DNA of 64,000 nt from an uncultured Prevotellaceae bacterium (GCA_902771155.1 CACXVS010000001.1:82030-146029), one strand, 5' to 3'. Numbered from the stretch's first letter, positions 53,813 to 62,599 are shown. Notes: generated from the sequence alone by a model not told the origin. Translations and numbers: made by a program.

Positions 53813-54526
53813 ATGAAGAGAAATATTAAACACACTTGTTACATTGACCGCACGATTAAGAGTGTAGGTGTTTTCCTGGCTGAAGTTAATAGGCTTGCGC
53901 CTGAACAACCAGACAAAGAGAAGATGACCGACGATGAGATTGAAGCTTTACTCAGAAAGCAGAAACAAGAGGAATACGACCTTTGGGAGCAGATGCGAGC
54001 TGGTAGCATGAAGGCGCGAGACGAACTGATACGCCGCAACTTACGTTACGTAGTAACAGTAGCCAATACTTACCTTTGGTCAGGGGTAGCTTTAGAAGAC
54101 CTTTATATGGCAGGCAATATAGGATTGATACGAGCAGTTGACCGCTTTGATGCCAGTCTTGGCAACAAGTTTATTACTTACGCCACATGGTATGTTGAAT
54201 GCGAGATTAAGAAGACTGTTACTGAATTTTTGAGTCACGGCATATTTGGCTCTACAGACACCAATATTGAACGCTTAGGCTCGCGACTGAATTATTACTC
54301 TGATTGGGACACACGTTACCGCGACGCTCTCGAAGCCTTGAAACGACGTTTGGACAAACGACGTTTTGAAGGAACTGGCAGACTTTTGACTGACTATATT
54401 GAGATGATGCAGAGCGGACTTACAACCACTGATTTTATGAAAAAACACCGTCTAACTAACCGTCAGATGGACTACTTTTTAGAAATGGTACGCGAGGAGG
54501 CCCAGAAGGTCCTTCTCGCAGCCTGA
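53813..54526 (+). CDS. Sigma-70-like RNA polymerase sigma factor 2
   Basis: 237 residues. Region 1.2/2.1 begins near 55 (EEYDLWEQMRAGSMKARDEL), then NLRYVVTVANTYLWSGVALE, DLYMAGNIGLIRAVDRF and GNKFITYATWYVECEIKKTV (region 2.4, ~118-137). The C-terminal part has a weak HTH (TTTDFMKKHRLTNRQMDYFL) in place of normal regions 3 and 4. It is about as different from sigma factor 1 (40812) as from RpoD, so the two are not recent duplicates. Element B copy 4 lies directly upstream, so it may control itself. No anti-sigma gene is adjacent. Confidence 0.84.
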   Translation: MKRNIKHTCYIDRTIKSVGVFLAEVNRLAPEQPDKEKMTDDEIEALLRKQKQEEYDLWEQMRAGSMKARDELIRRNLRYVVTVANTYLWSGVALEDLYMAGNIGLIRAVDRFDASLGNKFITYATWYVECEIKKTVTEFLSHGIFGSTDTNIERLGSRLNYYSDWDTRYRDALEALKRRLDKRRFEGTGRLLTDYIEMMQSGLTTTDFMKKHRLTNRQMDYFLEMVREEAQKVLLAA

Positions 54527-54579
54527 TAACCCATACCACTTATATGTATGAGCAGGTCTCAATAGTAATAATGAAATCT

Positions 54580-54587
54580 TACATTTG
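54580..54587 (+). promoter_or_regulatory. -7 box of the gene at 54637
   Basis: TACATTTG, followed by AATTCAGAAAAAT, a context like that at 37905 and 38917. Confidence 0.5.
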
Positions 54588-54636
54588 AATTCAGAAAAAT
54601 ATACGAAAAGTATCACCTATTAAAATATTTACAATT

Positions 54637-55224
54637 ATGGCATTATACAGTATTGAAAGTGAGCAGTGTCTCGGAATGTCCCATCATGGGGCAGTAACAG
54701 TCAATGGAGAAAGCGCAGTAGAACTCTCCGATGAAGAAGTTGATATCCTGGTCAAGCTGATCAAGGGAAAAGGAACGACCAATGTCGAGGCACTCGATCT
54801 CGAGTACCTCTATCCCGACATCTACAAGAACCTCAGTGACGCCTATCATGACATGGCCCACTATGCCAAAGAGATGGAATTGTTATGGGAAGGCTTTTAC
54901 AGCGGTTTCTTTGATTGTGATTTTTATGAGCTGATGGACTACTGTGAGAAGAATCTCGGTTTCTATTTCTTTCTGAACCCCAAAGATTATTTCTCTGATG
55001 AAGAGCTTGCCTATTTCAAGGAGAATCCAGAGTCATACGAAGAGATCGTTGATGAGGCCAAGAGCGAAGCCTTCGGAGACTGGCTCATCGATTACGTCTT
55101 TGATCTTCCAGATGATGAAGCCCGTGACTTTTACTACAATCAGATGCATGCCAAACTCAATATGGACGATGTGGAATACACAGTCGGAATCCCCCAGGCC
55201 ATCATCAATAAGGCTAAACAATAA
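54637..55224 (+). CDS. Unknown acidic protein with SDEE module, copy P2
   Basis: 195 residues, very acidic. It has a beta-type start, then AVELSDEEVDILVKLIKGKG (about 28-47), LYPDIYKNL, and a C-terminal MDDVEYTVGIP that matches the MDDAPDYTVDIP end of P1 (40222) and P3 (63032). It is the most diverged of the three. I do not recognise the family. Element A copy 8 starts at its stop codon. Confidence 0.78.
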   Translation: MALYSIESEQCLGMSHHGAVTVNGESAVELSDEEVDILVKLIKGKGTTNVEALDLEYLYPDIYKNLSDAYHDMAHYAKEMELLWEGFYSGFFDCDFYELMDYCEKNLGFYFFLNPKDYFSDEELAYFKENPESYEEIVDEAKSEAFGDWLIDYVFDLPDDEARDFYYNQMHAKLNMDDVEYTVGIPQAIINKAKQ

Positions 55225-55260
55225 CATTTTCCCCTCAGATTCCAGGTGACTTGAAGGGAA
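55225..55260. terminator. Element A copy 8: decayed hairpin, no promoter
   Basis: TTTTCCCCTCAGA faces TTGAAGGGAA (55251-55260) with mismatches. No TAnnTTTG follows; element B copy 5 begins 4 bp later and takes over as upstream element for the next gene. Confidence 0.65.
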
Positions 55261-55263
55261 TCT

Positions 55264-55323
55264 AAAGAAAAGTTGTTACTGAATGTTAGATTTACCACTT
55301 TTCGATGCCTAGTATTATGAAAG
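55264..55323 (+). promoter_or_regulatory. Element B copy 5
   Basis: AAAGAAAAGTTGTTACTG, AATGTTAGATTTACC, ACTTTTCGATGCC, TAGTATTATGAAAG. GTTG begins 99 bp before ATG 55371. Diverged but every block is present. Confidence 0.75.
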
Positions 55324-55370
55324 CAGATCATTAGAAGTTAAACATAATAAATTTTTAAATTAGTAATTTT

Positions 55371-57131
55371 ATGGAAGCTAGAACAATTTCTATTAACGGA
55401 GTCATTCAGAAAAACACACTGTTGCGTATCCCTTATTTTCAGCGCTGTTACGTTTGGGGCGAGGAAGACTGGAAGCGTTTTGCCATCGATATGGAGTCAA
55501 CACTCGATAGCGACCGATGCTACTTCCTTGGTGCCATTATACTGAAGGAAGAGCCTGTTACTATGGCCGACCGTCGTAATGGTATTGCCAAGCGTCAGTT
55601 GGTAATCGATGGTCAGCAACGTCTTACCACCTTGAGCATATTCATGAAAGTCCTCCATATGATGATTGGCAAGAGCGAGGACTTTGCCAATCAGTACCTT
55701 CAGGCCGACGATTTGAAATCGCCCGTCATTATCCATAGCTGTGAGGACATGCCTCAGTTCAGTAGTATCATGCATCTCGACACACCACTTGCGATAAGTG
55801 GTGATAGCAATATTGTGCGAGCTTACAATTTCTTCCGTCAGTATCTTGAAGAGCGTCGTAATGCAGGTGTTAACCTTAATGACCTTTTGAACACGGTCAA
55901 CGCGTGTGTCACCTTCGTTTCCATTTCTCTGACTCGTGACGACGACGAGCAGCAGATATTCGACACTATTAACTCCCTTGGTGTTCCTCTGACAACAGGT
56001 GAACTGATGAAGAACTTCCTCTATGAGGCTAACGATGAGGCTGTCTATCGCGATAGTTGGCGCCCTATGTTTGATACCGACGATGCCCGCAGATTTTGGG
56101 AATCAGACTCATCCTCATCACGCCAGTCGAAGTCGAAGGATAACACTACCATCGAACGTTTCTTTCATGCCTTCGTGCGTATTAAGATGTGGGATTTCAA
56201 GGATATGCTGACCGAAGTCCAGCGTAAAAACTTCGTTAAGACAGAGAACGTTTTCGTCACCTGTAAAGCTTTTGTCGAAGAGTTTGGCATGAGCAAACAG
56301 GACCTTGCCAAAGAGATTCTCGAATATGCCCAGTTGTTTAAGACACATCTGAATGATGAGATTCTCGATATGCGCATCCCACAGCATGCCGGTATCAAGC
56401 GCATAGCTTGTCTCGTCAATTCTACAGGTAGCTATGCCGTAATCCCGTATATCCTATATGTACTGCACGAAGTCCATTCTGAGGCAGAGCGAAATCATAT
56501 TTTCGAGTACCTTGAGAACTATCTCGTACGTCGTATTCTCGTGAAGAATACAAACAACAATTATAGCGACCTCTTCTCGGAAAACTTGATAGGTCAGCGT
56601 ATCGACACATATCAGGCCTTGAAATCATACATTGACGGTAAAGGTCATGAAAGGTCTCTCGCTATGCCTATTGATGGTGCAGTTGAATTCCGCTTGAAGT
56701 TCAGCCGCATGGACGAAACGACCGCCCGTATCGTGCTTTACCTCTATGAGACCAAGCTTACCAAAACCTCTGATGGCGTCTTCAATGGTGGCTTCAACAC
56801 CTATTATGCAGAGCAGTTTATGCCACGTCCGTGCGCAGCCTCAAATAACAATTGGCCTGCTGTAGAAGACCCCGATGGCGAGAAGTATCGCCAGCAGGCC
56901 ATCTGTACACTTGGCAACTACTTCCTCCTGCATATCTGCAACGAGAATGGCCTGAAGAAGTACCGTAACGAGAGCTTCGATAAGAAACTTGGACTCTTCA
57001 AGAAGTTCTGTCGCGACATCCGTAGCGGCCAGATACTCGACTCACTTCGCGGCTGGGATGAGTCTGCCATTACCAATCGCAACAACACCTTTGCCTCTGG
57101 TTTCTGCAAGACCATCTGGCCTGCCGATTGA
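55371..57131 (+). CDS. DUF262 (GmrSD-like) protein with changed nuclease motif
   Basis: 586 residues. The N-terminal DUF262 domain has LLRIPYFQRCYVWGEEDWKR, FLGAIILKEEP and LVIDGQQRLTTLSIFM, the ParB-like nucleotide-hydrolysing motifs, then a FDTINSLGVPLTTGELMKNF block. The C-terminal DUF1524-like region has LGNYFLL in place, but the spot where related proteins have an EHxxP histidine reads YAEQFMPRPC, so the HNH nuclease may be inactive. GmrSD-type proteins cut glucosylated phage DNA; other DUF262 proteins act in anti-phage systems. Driven by element B copy 5, monocistronic. Confidence 0.87.
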   Translation: MEARTISINGVIQKNTLLRIPYFQRCYVWGEEDWKRFAIDMESTLDSDRCYFLGAIILKEEPVTMADRRNGIAKRQLVIDGQQRLTTLSIFMKVLHMMIGKSEDFANQYLQADDLKSPVIIHSCEDMPQFSSIMHLDTPLAISGDSNIVRAYNFFRQYLEERRNAGVNLNDLLNTVNACVTFVSISLTRDDDEQQIFDTINSLGVPLTTGELMKNFLYEANDEAVYRDSWRPMFDTDDARRFWESDSSSSRQSKSKDNTTIERFFHAFVRIKMWDFKDMLTEVQRKNFVKTENVFVTCKAFVEEFGMSKQDLAKEILEYAQLFKTHLNDEILDMRIPQHAGIKRIACLVNSTGSYAVIPYILYVLHEVHSEAERNHIFEYLENYLVRRILVKNTNNNYSDLFSENLIGQRIDTYQALKSYIDGKGHERSLAMPIDGAVEFRLKFSRMDETTARIVLYLYETKLTKTSDGVFNGGFNTYYAEQFMPRPCAASNNNWPAVEDPDGEKYRQQAICTLGNYFLLHICNENGLKKYRNESFDKKLGLFKKFCRDIRSGQILDSLRGWDESAITNRNNTFASGFCKTIWPAD

Positions 57132-57181
57132 TACACCTTGGCGAATCTCCTGGTCTTCATCCATAAGACCGAAGTATAAAA

Positions 57182-57216
57182 ATTCCCCTCAGATCCCAGG
57201 TGATTTGAGGGGAAAT
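57182..57216. terminator. Element A copy 9: hairpin without promoter
   Basis: ATTCCCCTCAGAT faces ATTTGAGGGGAAAT (57203-57216). It lies between the convergent DUF262 and TIR-SEL1 genes with no -7 box, so it is a shared terminator. Confidence 0.78.
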
Positions 57217-57260
57217 GAATCAAGTAAGAATCTTGTGCCTTACTGTCCGGTGAACACTAA

Positions 57261-59597
57261 CTATTGTCCTTGTATTTCTTCAAAAACCATATCTCTACCA
57301 TATTCCTTGATGAACCTTAATATAGATGTTTTTTCTATCGACTTATAAAGATTGCTATCACCAGTAAGGTAGTATTCTTTCCTTTTTACATTTTTCTTTT
57401 CACCGTTTTCTTCTTCATTTATAAGATTAATGATACCCTGGACGTCCCCATCCCACATTTCCATTAGTTCTACTTCCTTCAAATAATTATTTGCTTTCTT
57501 GGCATCTGAGAATAATTCATAATATATAAATCCTAAATATGTTTTTATGTTATCATTGCTCGTGTCAATATTATTCATTATAATTTTAAGATCCATTTTT
57601 GCCATCTGGGCTATTGTTTCGTCATGACTAAATATGTAGTAGCCTGCACACCAGAAATAACACCTTAAAGCAATATAATAGTTTTTCTCACAACAGAAAC
57701 CATTAGTTAGCGCATGAGCCAAGCATAATAACACTTTAAAAGATGTGAATTCTCGATAAACAAATGGGTCATATTTCCCGCTGACAAATTCCATGCGAGA
57801 TTCTATTAATTGTTTATAATAGGTCATTGACTTTTTGGGGGTGAGCTTGGGGTACAATTCATATAATAATGCGAGTTCTGCAATGGCTTCCTCATCTGTA
57901 TCACCGTACTCTTCTATGATTTTTTCATGTAGTGTAATAGACTCTGCTATATTAACTCCTTCAATAAACCCTCGCTCGGCCATTTTAGCTAATCTGTGAT
58001 ATGTCGCTATACGTACTTTCCTAAACTCTATTCTGCTCTTTCCCGTTTCATTTAATATCAACTCACAAGTTTGCTTTGCCTTTAAAAACTTTTTCGACCA
58101 GTAAAGGCACCTTGCTATGCAGTTTAATGCGGGTACCCTTTTAGTGCTCTTTTTGGCTTTTTCATATTCTTTAATAGCACCTTCATAGTCATTCTGACTC
58201 TCTAGAATCATTCCAATTTTCAAATGTGCATCAATACAATTTTTTGATGCAGATAGTTTGTAAATCTCAATACCACTATGTTTTGGCTTATTCTTGATTC
58301 TATCATTTCTTTCGATACTTCTTACCAAATCCCCAAGCTCTAGTAATTCCTCACCATTGGCTACATCTTCAATCTTAAGTAAAAGATCCGGAAGATTATC
58401 TGCCAGTCCATTGGAAACTTCTGCTAGTGTGAATGGCCATACTATATATGGTTCACTAAATAGTTGAGCAACCTCTAACATTGATTGAACATCCCCGTTC
58501 TTAATGGCTTCTTTATACCATCTGCAGCACATTTCGTAGTTTCTATCATTATTATATGCTTTCCCAAGATATCTCATTGCAGGAATTACACCCAGTTTTG
58601 CTGCTCGCTCAATCCAATGTTTACGTTTAATCCAGAGAACCTTTTTGTCACAAAGAACTGTCCAACAGTTTTTGATAAATTCTTCTGCTTCTTTGCTATG
58701 CTTGTCCAAAGCTTTGTCAAAACACAAAAGTGACAAATCAAGGTTAGGCTCGTGGGTTCTTGTTCCTTCAAATAATCCTTTTCCCCAAATGAATAAGACA
58801 TCAGGGGTTTCTTCTTTTTGTACATCTCTCTCAGATAGGTCCCATAGCAACTGATGACGGTTCCATTTAATACAGATATATTTCTGATGATACGGAGCAA
58901 CCTCAGTATTTATTAGAACATGTTCACAGGTGTCGTTGTTAATACAGAGTATTTTATGTTCACCAGCAAATTCTACTCCATGTTTGTATGGGTGATTCTC
59001 GTCATTGTTCTCGTCAATCGTTGTTATATATTCTCCATACTCATTGATGTCATAACAAAAGCCTTCATAGAAGAATAATAGGTTACTGATAGACGCTTTA
59101 TTTGACCTGCTTTGTCTAAATCGAGACATATTTGTTGGTAAAGACTTGAGGTACTCCATGTCTACAAAATATTTCTGATAGAATTCTTCGACCTCTGAAA
59201 TCTCAAGACTCAAAGCCTGACATCTGGAAAGATTCTTCATTTCTTCTGGTAATGTGTCGATGGAAGGCATTTTATATCCTTCAAGCAGTATAGGTATGAC
59301 ATTCTTACCAGGAAGGCTGAGCGCATGCATAACTTCTTTGCAGAACCAATCTGATTTGTAATAGTCTGGTACTTGTTTGTCAAAACAAGCAGCTAATGAG
59401 GTTTCCTCCAATAATATGATGACATCTTTGGCGTCGGAAATATGTGTCAATAACTGTTCATCAAACATACCACTGCGCAGTTCTTTACGGTCAAAGAACA
59501 CATTATAACCCTTTTTCAGCAGTAATTCATACAAATATGCTGCAGTTGCACTACTTGTTCCTCTTCTCTTATAGCTAATAAAGATGTCGTATTTCAT
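57261..59597 (-). CDS. TIR-domain protein with SEL1/TPR-type repeats
   Basis: 778 residues. The TIR domain is at ~1-140: YDIFISYKRRGTSSATA, NVFFDRKELRSGMF (BB loop), VIILLEETSLA, and SDWFCKEVMHAL with the putative catalytic Glu88, then NVIPILLEGYKMP. A middle domain of unknown type (~170-300) follows. SEL1/TPR-like helical repeats fill ~330-750 (AKLGVIPAMRYLGKAYNNDR, AIKNGDVQSMLEVAQLF). These repeats usually bind a protein trigger, and TIR domains then degrade NAD+ or signal. No SDEE module is seen. Very AT-rich. It lies 27 bp downstream of the second DUF4062 gene on the same strand, so the two form an operon. Confidence 0.85.
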   Translation of the reverse strand: MKYDIFISYKRRGTSSATAAYLYELLLKKGYNVFFDRKELRSGMFDEQLLTHISDAKDVIILLEETSLAACFDKQVPDYYKSDWFCKEVMHALSLPGKNVIPILLEGYKMPSIDTLPEEMKNLSRCQALSLEISEVEEFYQKYFVDMEYLKSLPTNMSRFRQSRSNKASISNLLFFYEGFCYDINEYGEYITTIDENNDENHPYKHGVEFAGEHKILCINNDTCEHVLINTEVAPYHQKYICIKWNRHQLLWDLSERDVQKEETPDVLFIWGKGLFEGTRTHEPNLDLSLLCFDKALDKHSKEAEEFIKNCWTVLCDKKVLWIKRKHWIERAAKLGVIPAMRYLGKAYNNDRNYEMCCRWYKEAIKNGDVQSMLEVAQLFSEPYIVWPFTLAEVSNGLADNLPDLLLKIEDVANGEELLELGDLVRSIERNDRIKNKPKHSGIEIYKLSASKNCIDAHLKIGMILESQNDYEGAIKEYEKAKKSTKRVPALNCIARCLYWSKKFLKAKQTCELILNETGKSRIEFRKVRIATYHRLAKMAERGFIEGVNIAESITLHEKIIEEYGDTDEEAIAELALLYELYPKLTPKKSMTYYKQLIESRMEFVSGKYDPFVYREFTSFKVLLCLAHALTNGFCCEKNYYIALRCYFWCAGYYIFSHDETIAQMAKMDLKIIMNNIDTSNDNIKTYLGFIYYELFSDAKKANNYLKEVELMEMWDGDVQGIINLINEEENGEKKNVKRKEYYLTGDSNLYKSIEKTSILRFIKEYGRDMVFEEIQGQ

Positions 59598-59624
59598 ATT
59601 TATTCTTTTCTGAATCAGTCCTAT

Positions 59625-62396
59625 TTAGTTGTCGATATTATTATGCTCGTTTTTAATTTGTTCAATTTTCGAAACAAAGCTATTTGTGGCCAACTGTGAG
59701 AGGCGGTTTTTTATCGACAATTTAAGTCCGAATTCATAATGCTCAATAGCCTTCGCTTTATCGCCAAATTTGGCATAATAGTCCCCCGCAATATCATGAA
59801 TATGTGGATCATCAGCATATTCTTGCAGCAGTAAGTTTGTCCACTCTAAAGCCTCGGACTTCTTTCCCCAGTTTATATATGCTTCAGCCATAATCTGCTG
59901 CCACTCGCATTTGAGTTGCTCCGACGGTTTGTTGCTCTCCAATTGCTTAACTGCCTCTTCAAACATCCCTTTTCCAACATAAATTCTAGCTTGTAACAAT
60001 TCTCGATCTATTAGACGTATCCATTTGGATTTTGAGGATGCATATGATTTTGAGAGTGCTTCTTGCGCCTTATCAAAATTGTTCGTCCAAATATAGAATC
60101 TACATATACTGGCATAAACATGAGCCAACTCTCTCAGTTTTCTATCTATCTCAGATGGCGTAGCGTATTCAAGATGATTCCTTTCTTCTTCCCAAATGTC
60201 AATTGCTTCACGATATGCTTTTTCTGCTTCTTCATAATCTCCCATAGCATAATATACCCAACCCAAACGGGTAAGAGTTTCCGTCTTTCTCGTGTAATGA
60301 GAAGCTTCGATATAATAGTATAATGCTTGATTATAGTTACCAATTCTACATGAAATACCTGCAAGTGACCTATAAAAATAGTCCACATCTGATTCTCTAC
60401 CTCTCTCAATAGCTATTTCTAACCCCAATTTCCCATAATATTCTGATTTCTCCAAATCATTAAAACGGCGAGTGATCTTTGTTAGCAAACGGTAACATTT
60501 AAGTTGAGGACAGAAACGACGCCCTTCGTATTCTCCTTGGGAATAATTCAAGGATTCCTCAGCACATTGCAAAGCATTTGTATAATCACCAAGTTCTGAA
60601 TATCTATCGGCTAACTTGATGAGAATTTCCGAATCTGGACGTATTTCTATAGCTTTTTGCAAGTATGAAATTTCCGAAGGAATGTCTTTTAGATGGAAAT
60701 ATACTTCTGCTAACCCTTTATATATGGAAGTAAGACTAAATTCGTCCTTAAGTTCAAGCGCAAGATCAATAGCTTTCATATAATACGTCTCTGCAAGTCT
60801 ATTCCAATGTACAAGATGATTTGCAATATTTAAGTATGAATCCAATAGAAATTCTTTGCGATGATGTATGACTTTCCCAAGTAAATAATCTATACATTTA
60901 TCGTAGATATCTTGGGCTCTTTTTATGTCATGATTCCTAATATATAAGTCTGCTAGATTACAATATGAGCTTGATATATCAAAACTGTTGTATTTGTGAC
61001 AAAGATCTATACATTCCTTAAATATTTCTTCGGCTTCTGGAAAATATTTTTCTCTTGCATAATATTTACCGAGATCAGAGATCCAGATAAAATAGTCTTC
61101 ACTATTTTCTCCACAATTCTCCAGTATAATTGGAATAATCTCTTTATAAAGTTCAATAACCCTATCCTTATACCCTTGCTCTTTATTGGCACGAATAAGT
61201 TTTTTGTAAAAAAAGATTGTGCTGTCTGAATAGAATTCAGTTGGATCAGTTATTCTTTTGAGAATATGTAATGCTTCTTCTAAATATGGGATGTGGCGTT
61301 TGGGTTGGTCACGCATAAGAAATGCTGACCTAAATAGACAATTGCAAGTCTCTTCAGATTCTTTTCCGTACAATACAATTGTACACTCTAAAATCTTCTT
61401 GAATACATTCTCGATTTGACCATACTTTTCATCTTTATACTTAAACTCTGCGGTTCTGAGTAATTTCAATTTAAGATCTAATTCTTCTATATTAGTTTTT
61501 AATCCTTTTTTGCCCTCTTCCCCAAGCTTGATTAAGTTCATGTTGTGCTGAATGTCGTGATCAATCTCATCTTCATTCAAAACGGCACGCGCTCCTTTAT
61601 TGTCTCCTTTCTCAAATAAATCTGCTGCTCTTTTTAGCCGTTCAGAACACCTTGTGTTGCTTAGTCGAGTAATCGTGAGCGCAGTGTCCCAAAGTCCATT
61701 TTCCATGTCCTTAATATCTTTCTGCAACACCCTGAGTTGTTCTTGATAATCTTTATAATCGGGGTCGTCATCGTCAATAATCATCAGAATCTTCTTGACA
61801 TTTTTGAGCTGTGATAGTTTGTCTTTATAATCTTTATTATTTCCAGCAAATGGCACATTTTGTAAGTCAACATATTCCTTACCATCAATGGTAACTTTCC
61901 CATTTTTAACTTCAACGATACTTTTCCCCTGAAAGGTCAGGCTCAGATAATCCATAAACTGCAAAAGGAAATGAGCTTTTAGTGTATCAATATTTTTGTA
62001 ATCGCTGAAGAAATGCCCATAGTTCTCAGGGAAGCCATCCCTGAATTTTTGAAGCTCCTCTGATACCTCTTCACTGTCTTTAAAATACACATAAAGTCTT
62101 TTGGGGTTACGCCCGGCACATTTCTCTTCATACGCTGTGTCAAGTTCCTTTTTTGTCCATTTCCCAAAGGAGGTCCAATAGAGTACAATGCATAAATCGC
62201 AATCGCGAAGCTGTTCATTATACTCTACTTGCTTATGTTCAGGCCCCATAGAGGCATCCACATATTCCCATTTCACAAGGCTGATAATAATATCCTGACC
62301 TTCCAAGGCCTTATTCAGATGTCCTACTAAATCTGCAAAGATTAGCCTTTCTTCCTTCAGCTCTTTTGACGATGCTAAAAATATCTTGATTCTCAT
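59625..62396 (-). CDS. DUF4062-like / TPR protein, copy 2
   Basis: 923 residues from ATG 62396 (MRIKIFLASSKELKEERL); ATG 62405 is an alternative. The N-terminal ~330 residues closely match the protein at 53661: the same SSKELxxERL start, EYVDASMG, CDLCIVLYW, KELDTAYEEK, and the GDNKGA and HNMNLIKLGEEGKKGLK region. Beyond that the two diverge: this one has about 14 TPR-like repeats to the end (LADRYSELGDYTNALQCAEE, LGWVYYAMGDYEEAEKAYRE) and no SDEE module. The shared head with different tails suggests a common effector with swapped sensors. It leads an operon with the TIR-SEL1 gene. Its promoter is divergent from element B copy 6. Confidence 0.83.
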   Translation of the reverse strand: MRIKIFLASSKELKEERLIFADLVGHLNKALEGQDIIISLVKWEYVDASMGPEHKQVEYNEQLRDCDLCIVLYWTSFGKWTKKELDTAYEEKCAGRNPKRLYVYFKDSEEVSEELQKFRDGFPENYGHFFSDYKNIDTLKAHFLLQFMDYLSLTFQGKSIVEVKNGKVTIDGKEYVDLQNVPFAGNNKDYKDKLSQLKNVKKILMIIDDDDPDYKDYQEQLRVLQKDIKDMENGLWDTALTITRLSNTRCSERLKRAADLFEKGDNKGARAVLNEDEIDHDIQHNMNLIKLGEEGKKGLKTNIEELDLKLKLLRTAEFKYKDEKYGQIENVFKKILECTIVLYGKESEETCNCLFRSAFLMRDQPKRHIPYLEEALHILKRITDPTEFYSDSTIFFYKKLIRANKEQGYKDRVIELYKEIIPIILENCGENSEDYFIWISDLGKYYAREKYFPEAEEIFKECIDLCHKYNSFDISSSYCNLADLYIRNHDIKRAQDIYDKCIDYLLGKVIHHRKEFLLDSYLNIANHLVHWNRLAETYYMKAIDLALELKDEFSLTSIYKGLAEVYFHLKDIPSEISYLQKAIEIRPDSEILIKLADRYSELGDYTNALQCAEESLNYSQGEYEGRRFCPQLKCYRLLTKITRRFNDLEKSEYYGKLGLEIAIERGRESDVDYFYRSLAGISCRIGNYNQALYYYIEASHYTRKTETLTRLGWVYYAMGDYEEAEKAYREAIDIWEEERNHLEYATPSEIDRKLRELAHVYASICRFYIWTNNFDKAQEALSKSYASSKSKWIRLIDRELLQARIYVGKGMFEEAVKQLESNKPSEQLKCEWQQIMAEAYINWGKKSEALEWTNLLLQEYADDPHIHDIAGDYYAKFGDKAKAIEHYEFGLKLSIKNRLSQLATNSFVSKIEQIKNEHNNIDN

Positions 62397-62413
62397 AAGC
62401 TTCATTTTTCCTG

Positions 62414-62444
62414 CAAATATACGTAATTCCAACTATTTTTCAAA
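62414..62444 (-). promoter_or_regulatory. Promoter of the DUF4062 (copy 2) / TIR-SEL1 operon
   Basis: On the minus strand TTTG (62441-62444), 19 bp, then TATATTTG (62414-62421), 17 bp before ATG 62396. Confidence 0.78.
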
Positions 62445-62452
62445 GAAATCTC

Positions 62453-62512
62453 AAAAAAAGTTGTAGGTAGATGTTAAATTTTCCACTTCTCGCACCCTAT
62501 TATTATGAGAGC
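62453..62512 (+). promoter_or_regulatory. Element B copy 6, before a truncated gene
   Basis: AAAAAAAGTTGTAGGTAG, ATGTTAAATTTTCC, ACTTCTCGCACC, CTATTATTATGAGAG. GTTG begins 95 bp before an ATG at 62555, which now opens only a 14-codon frame. Confidence 0.72.
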
Positions 62513-62554
62513 AGTAAAAACGAAACAATTATAAATACCAAAAATTATTGAATT

Positions 62555-62599
62555 ATGAGACAAACATACTTACCACACTTTTATAAAATAGGCTGTTAG
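62555..62599 (+). pseudogene. Start of a lost gene after element B copy 6
   Basis: ATG 62555 stands at the spacing element B keeps to real start codons, but the frame stops after MRQTYLPHFYKIGC. The following ~60 bp have no coding pattern and a new promoter (TAAATTTG, 62660-62667) begins. Probably the 5' remnant of a deleted gene; a genuine 14-residue peptide is the alternative. Confidence 0.4.

Noticed and set aside
44751..62512. Element B as integron attC sites
   Set aside because: GTTAGAA resembles part of the GTTRRRY core, but the final base does not fit, the matching RYYYAAC arm and the stem are missing, and no integrase is present.
44751..62512. Element B as sigma-54 promoters
   Set aside because: There is no GG-N10-GC spacing at any copy and no enhancer-binding regulator nearby.
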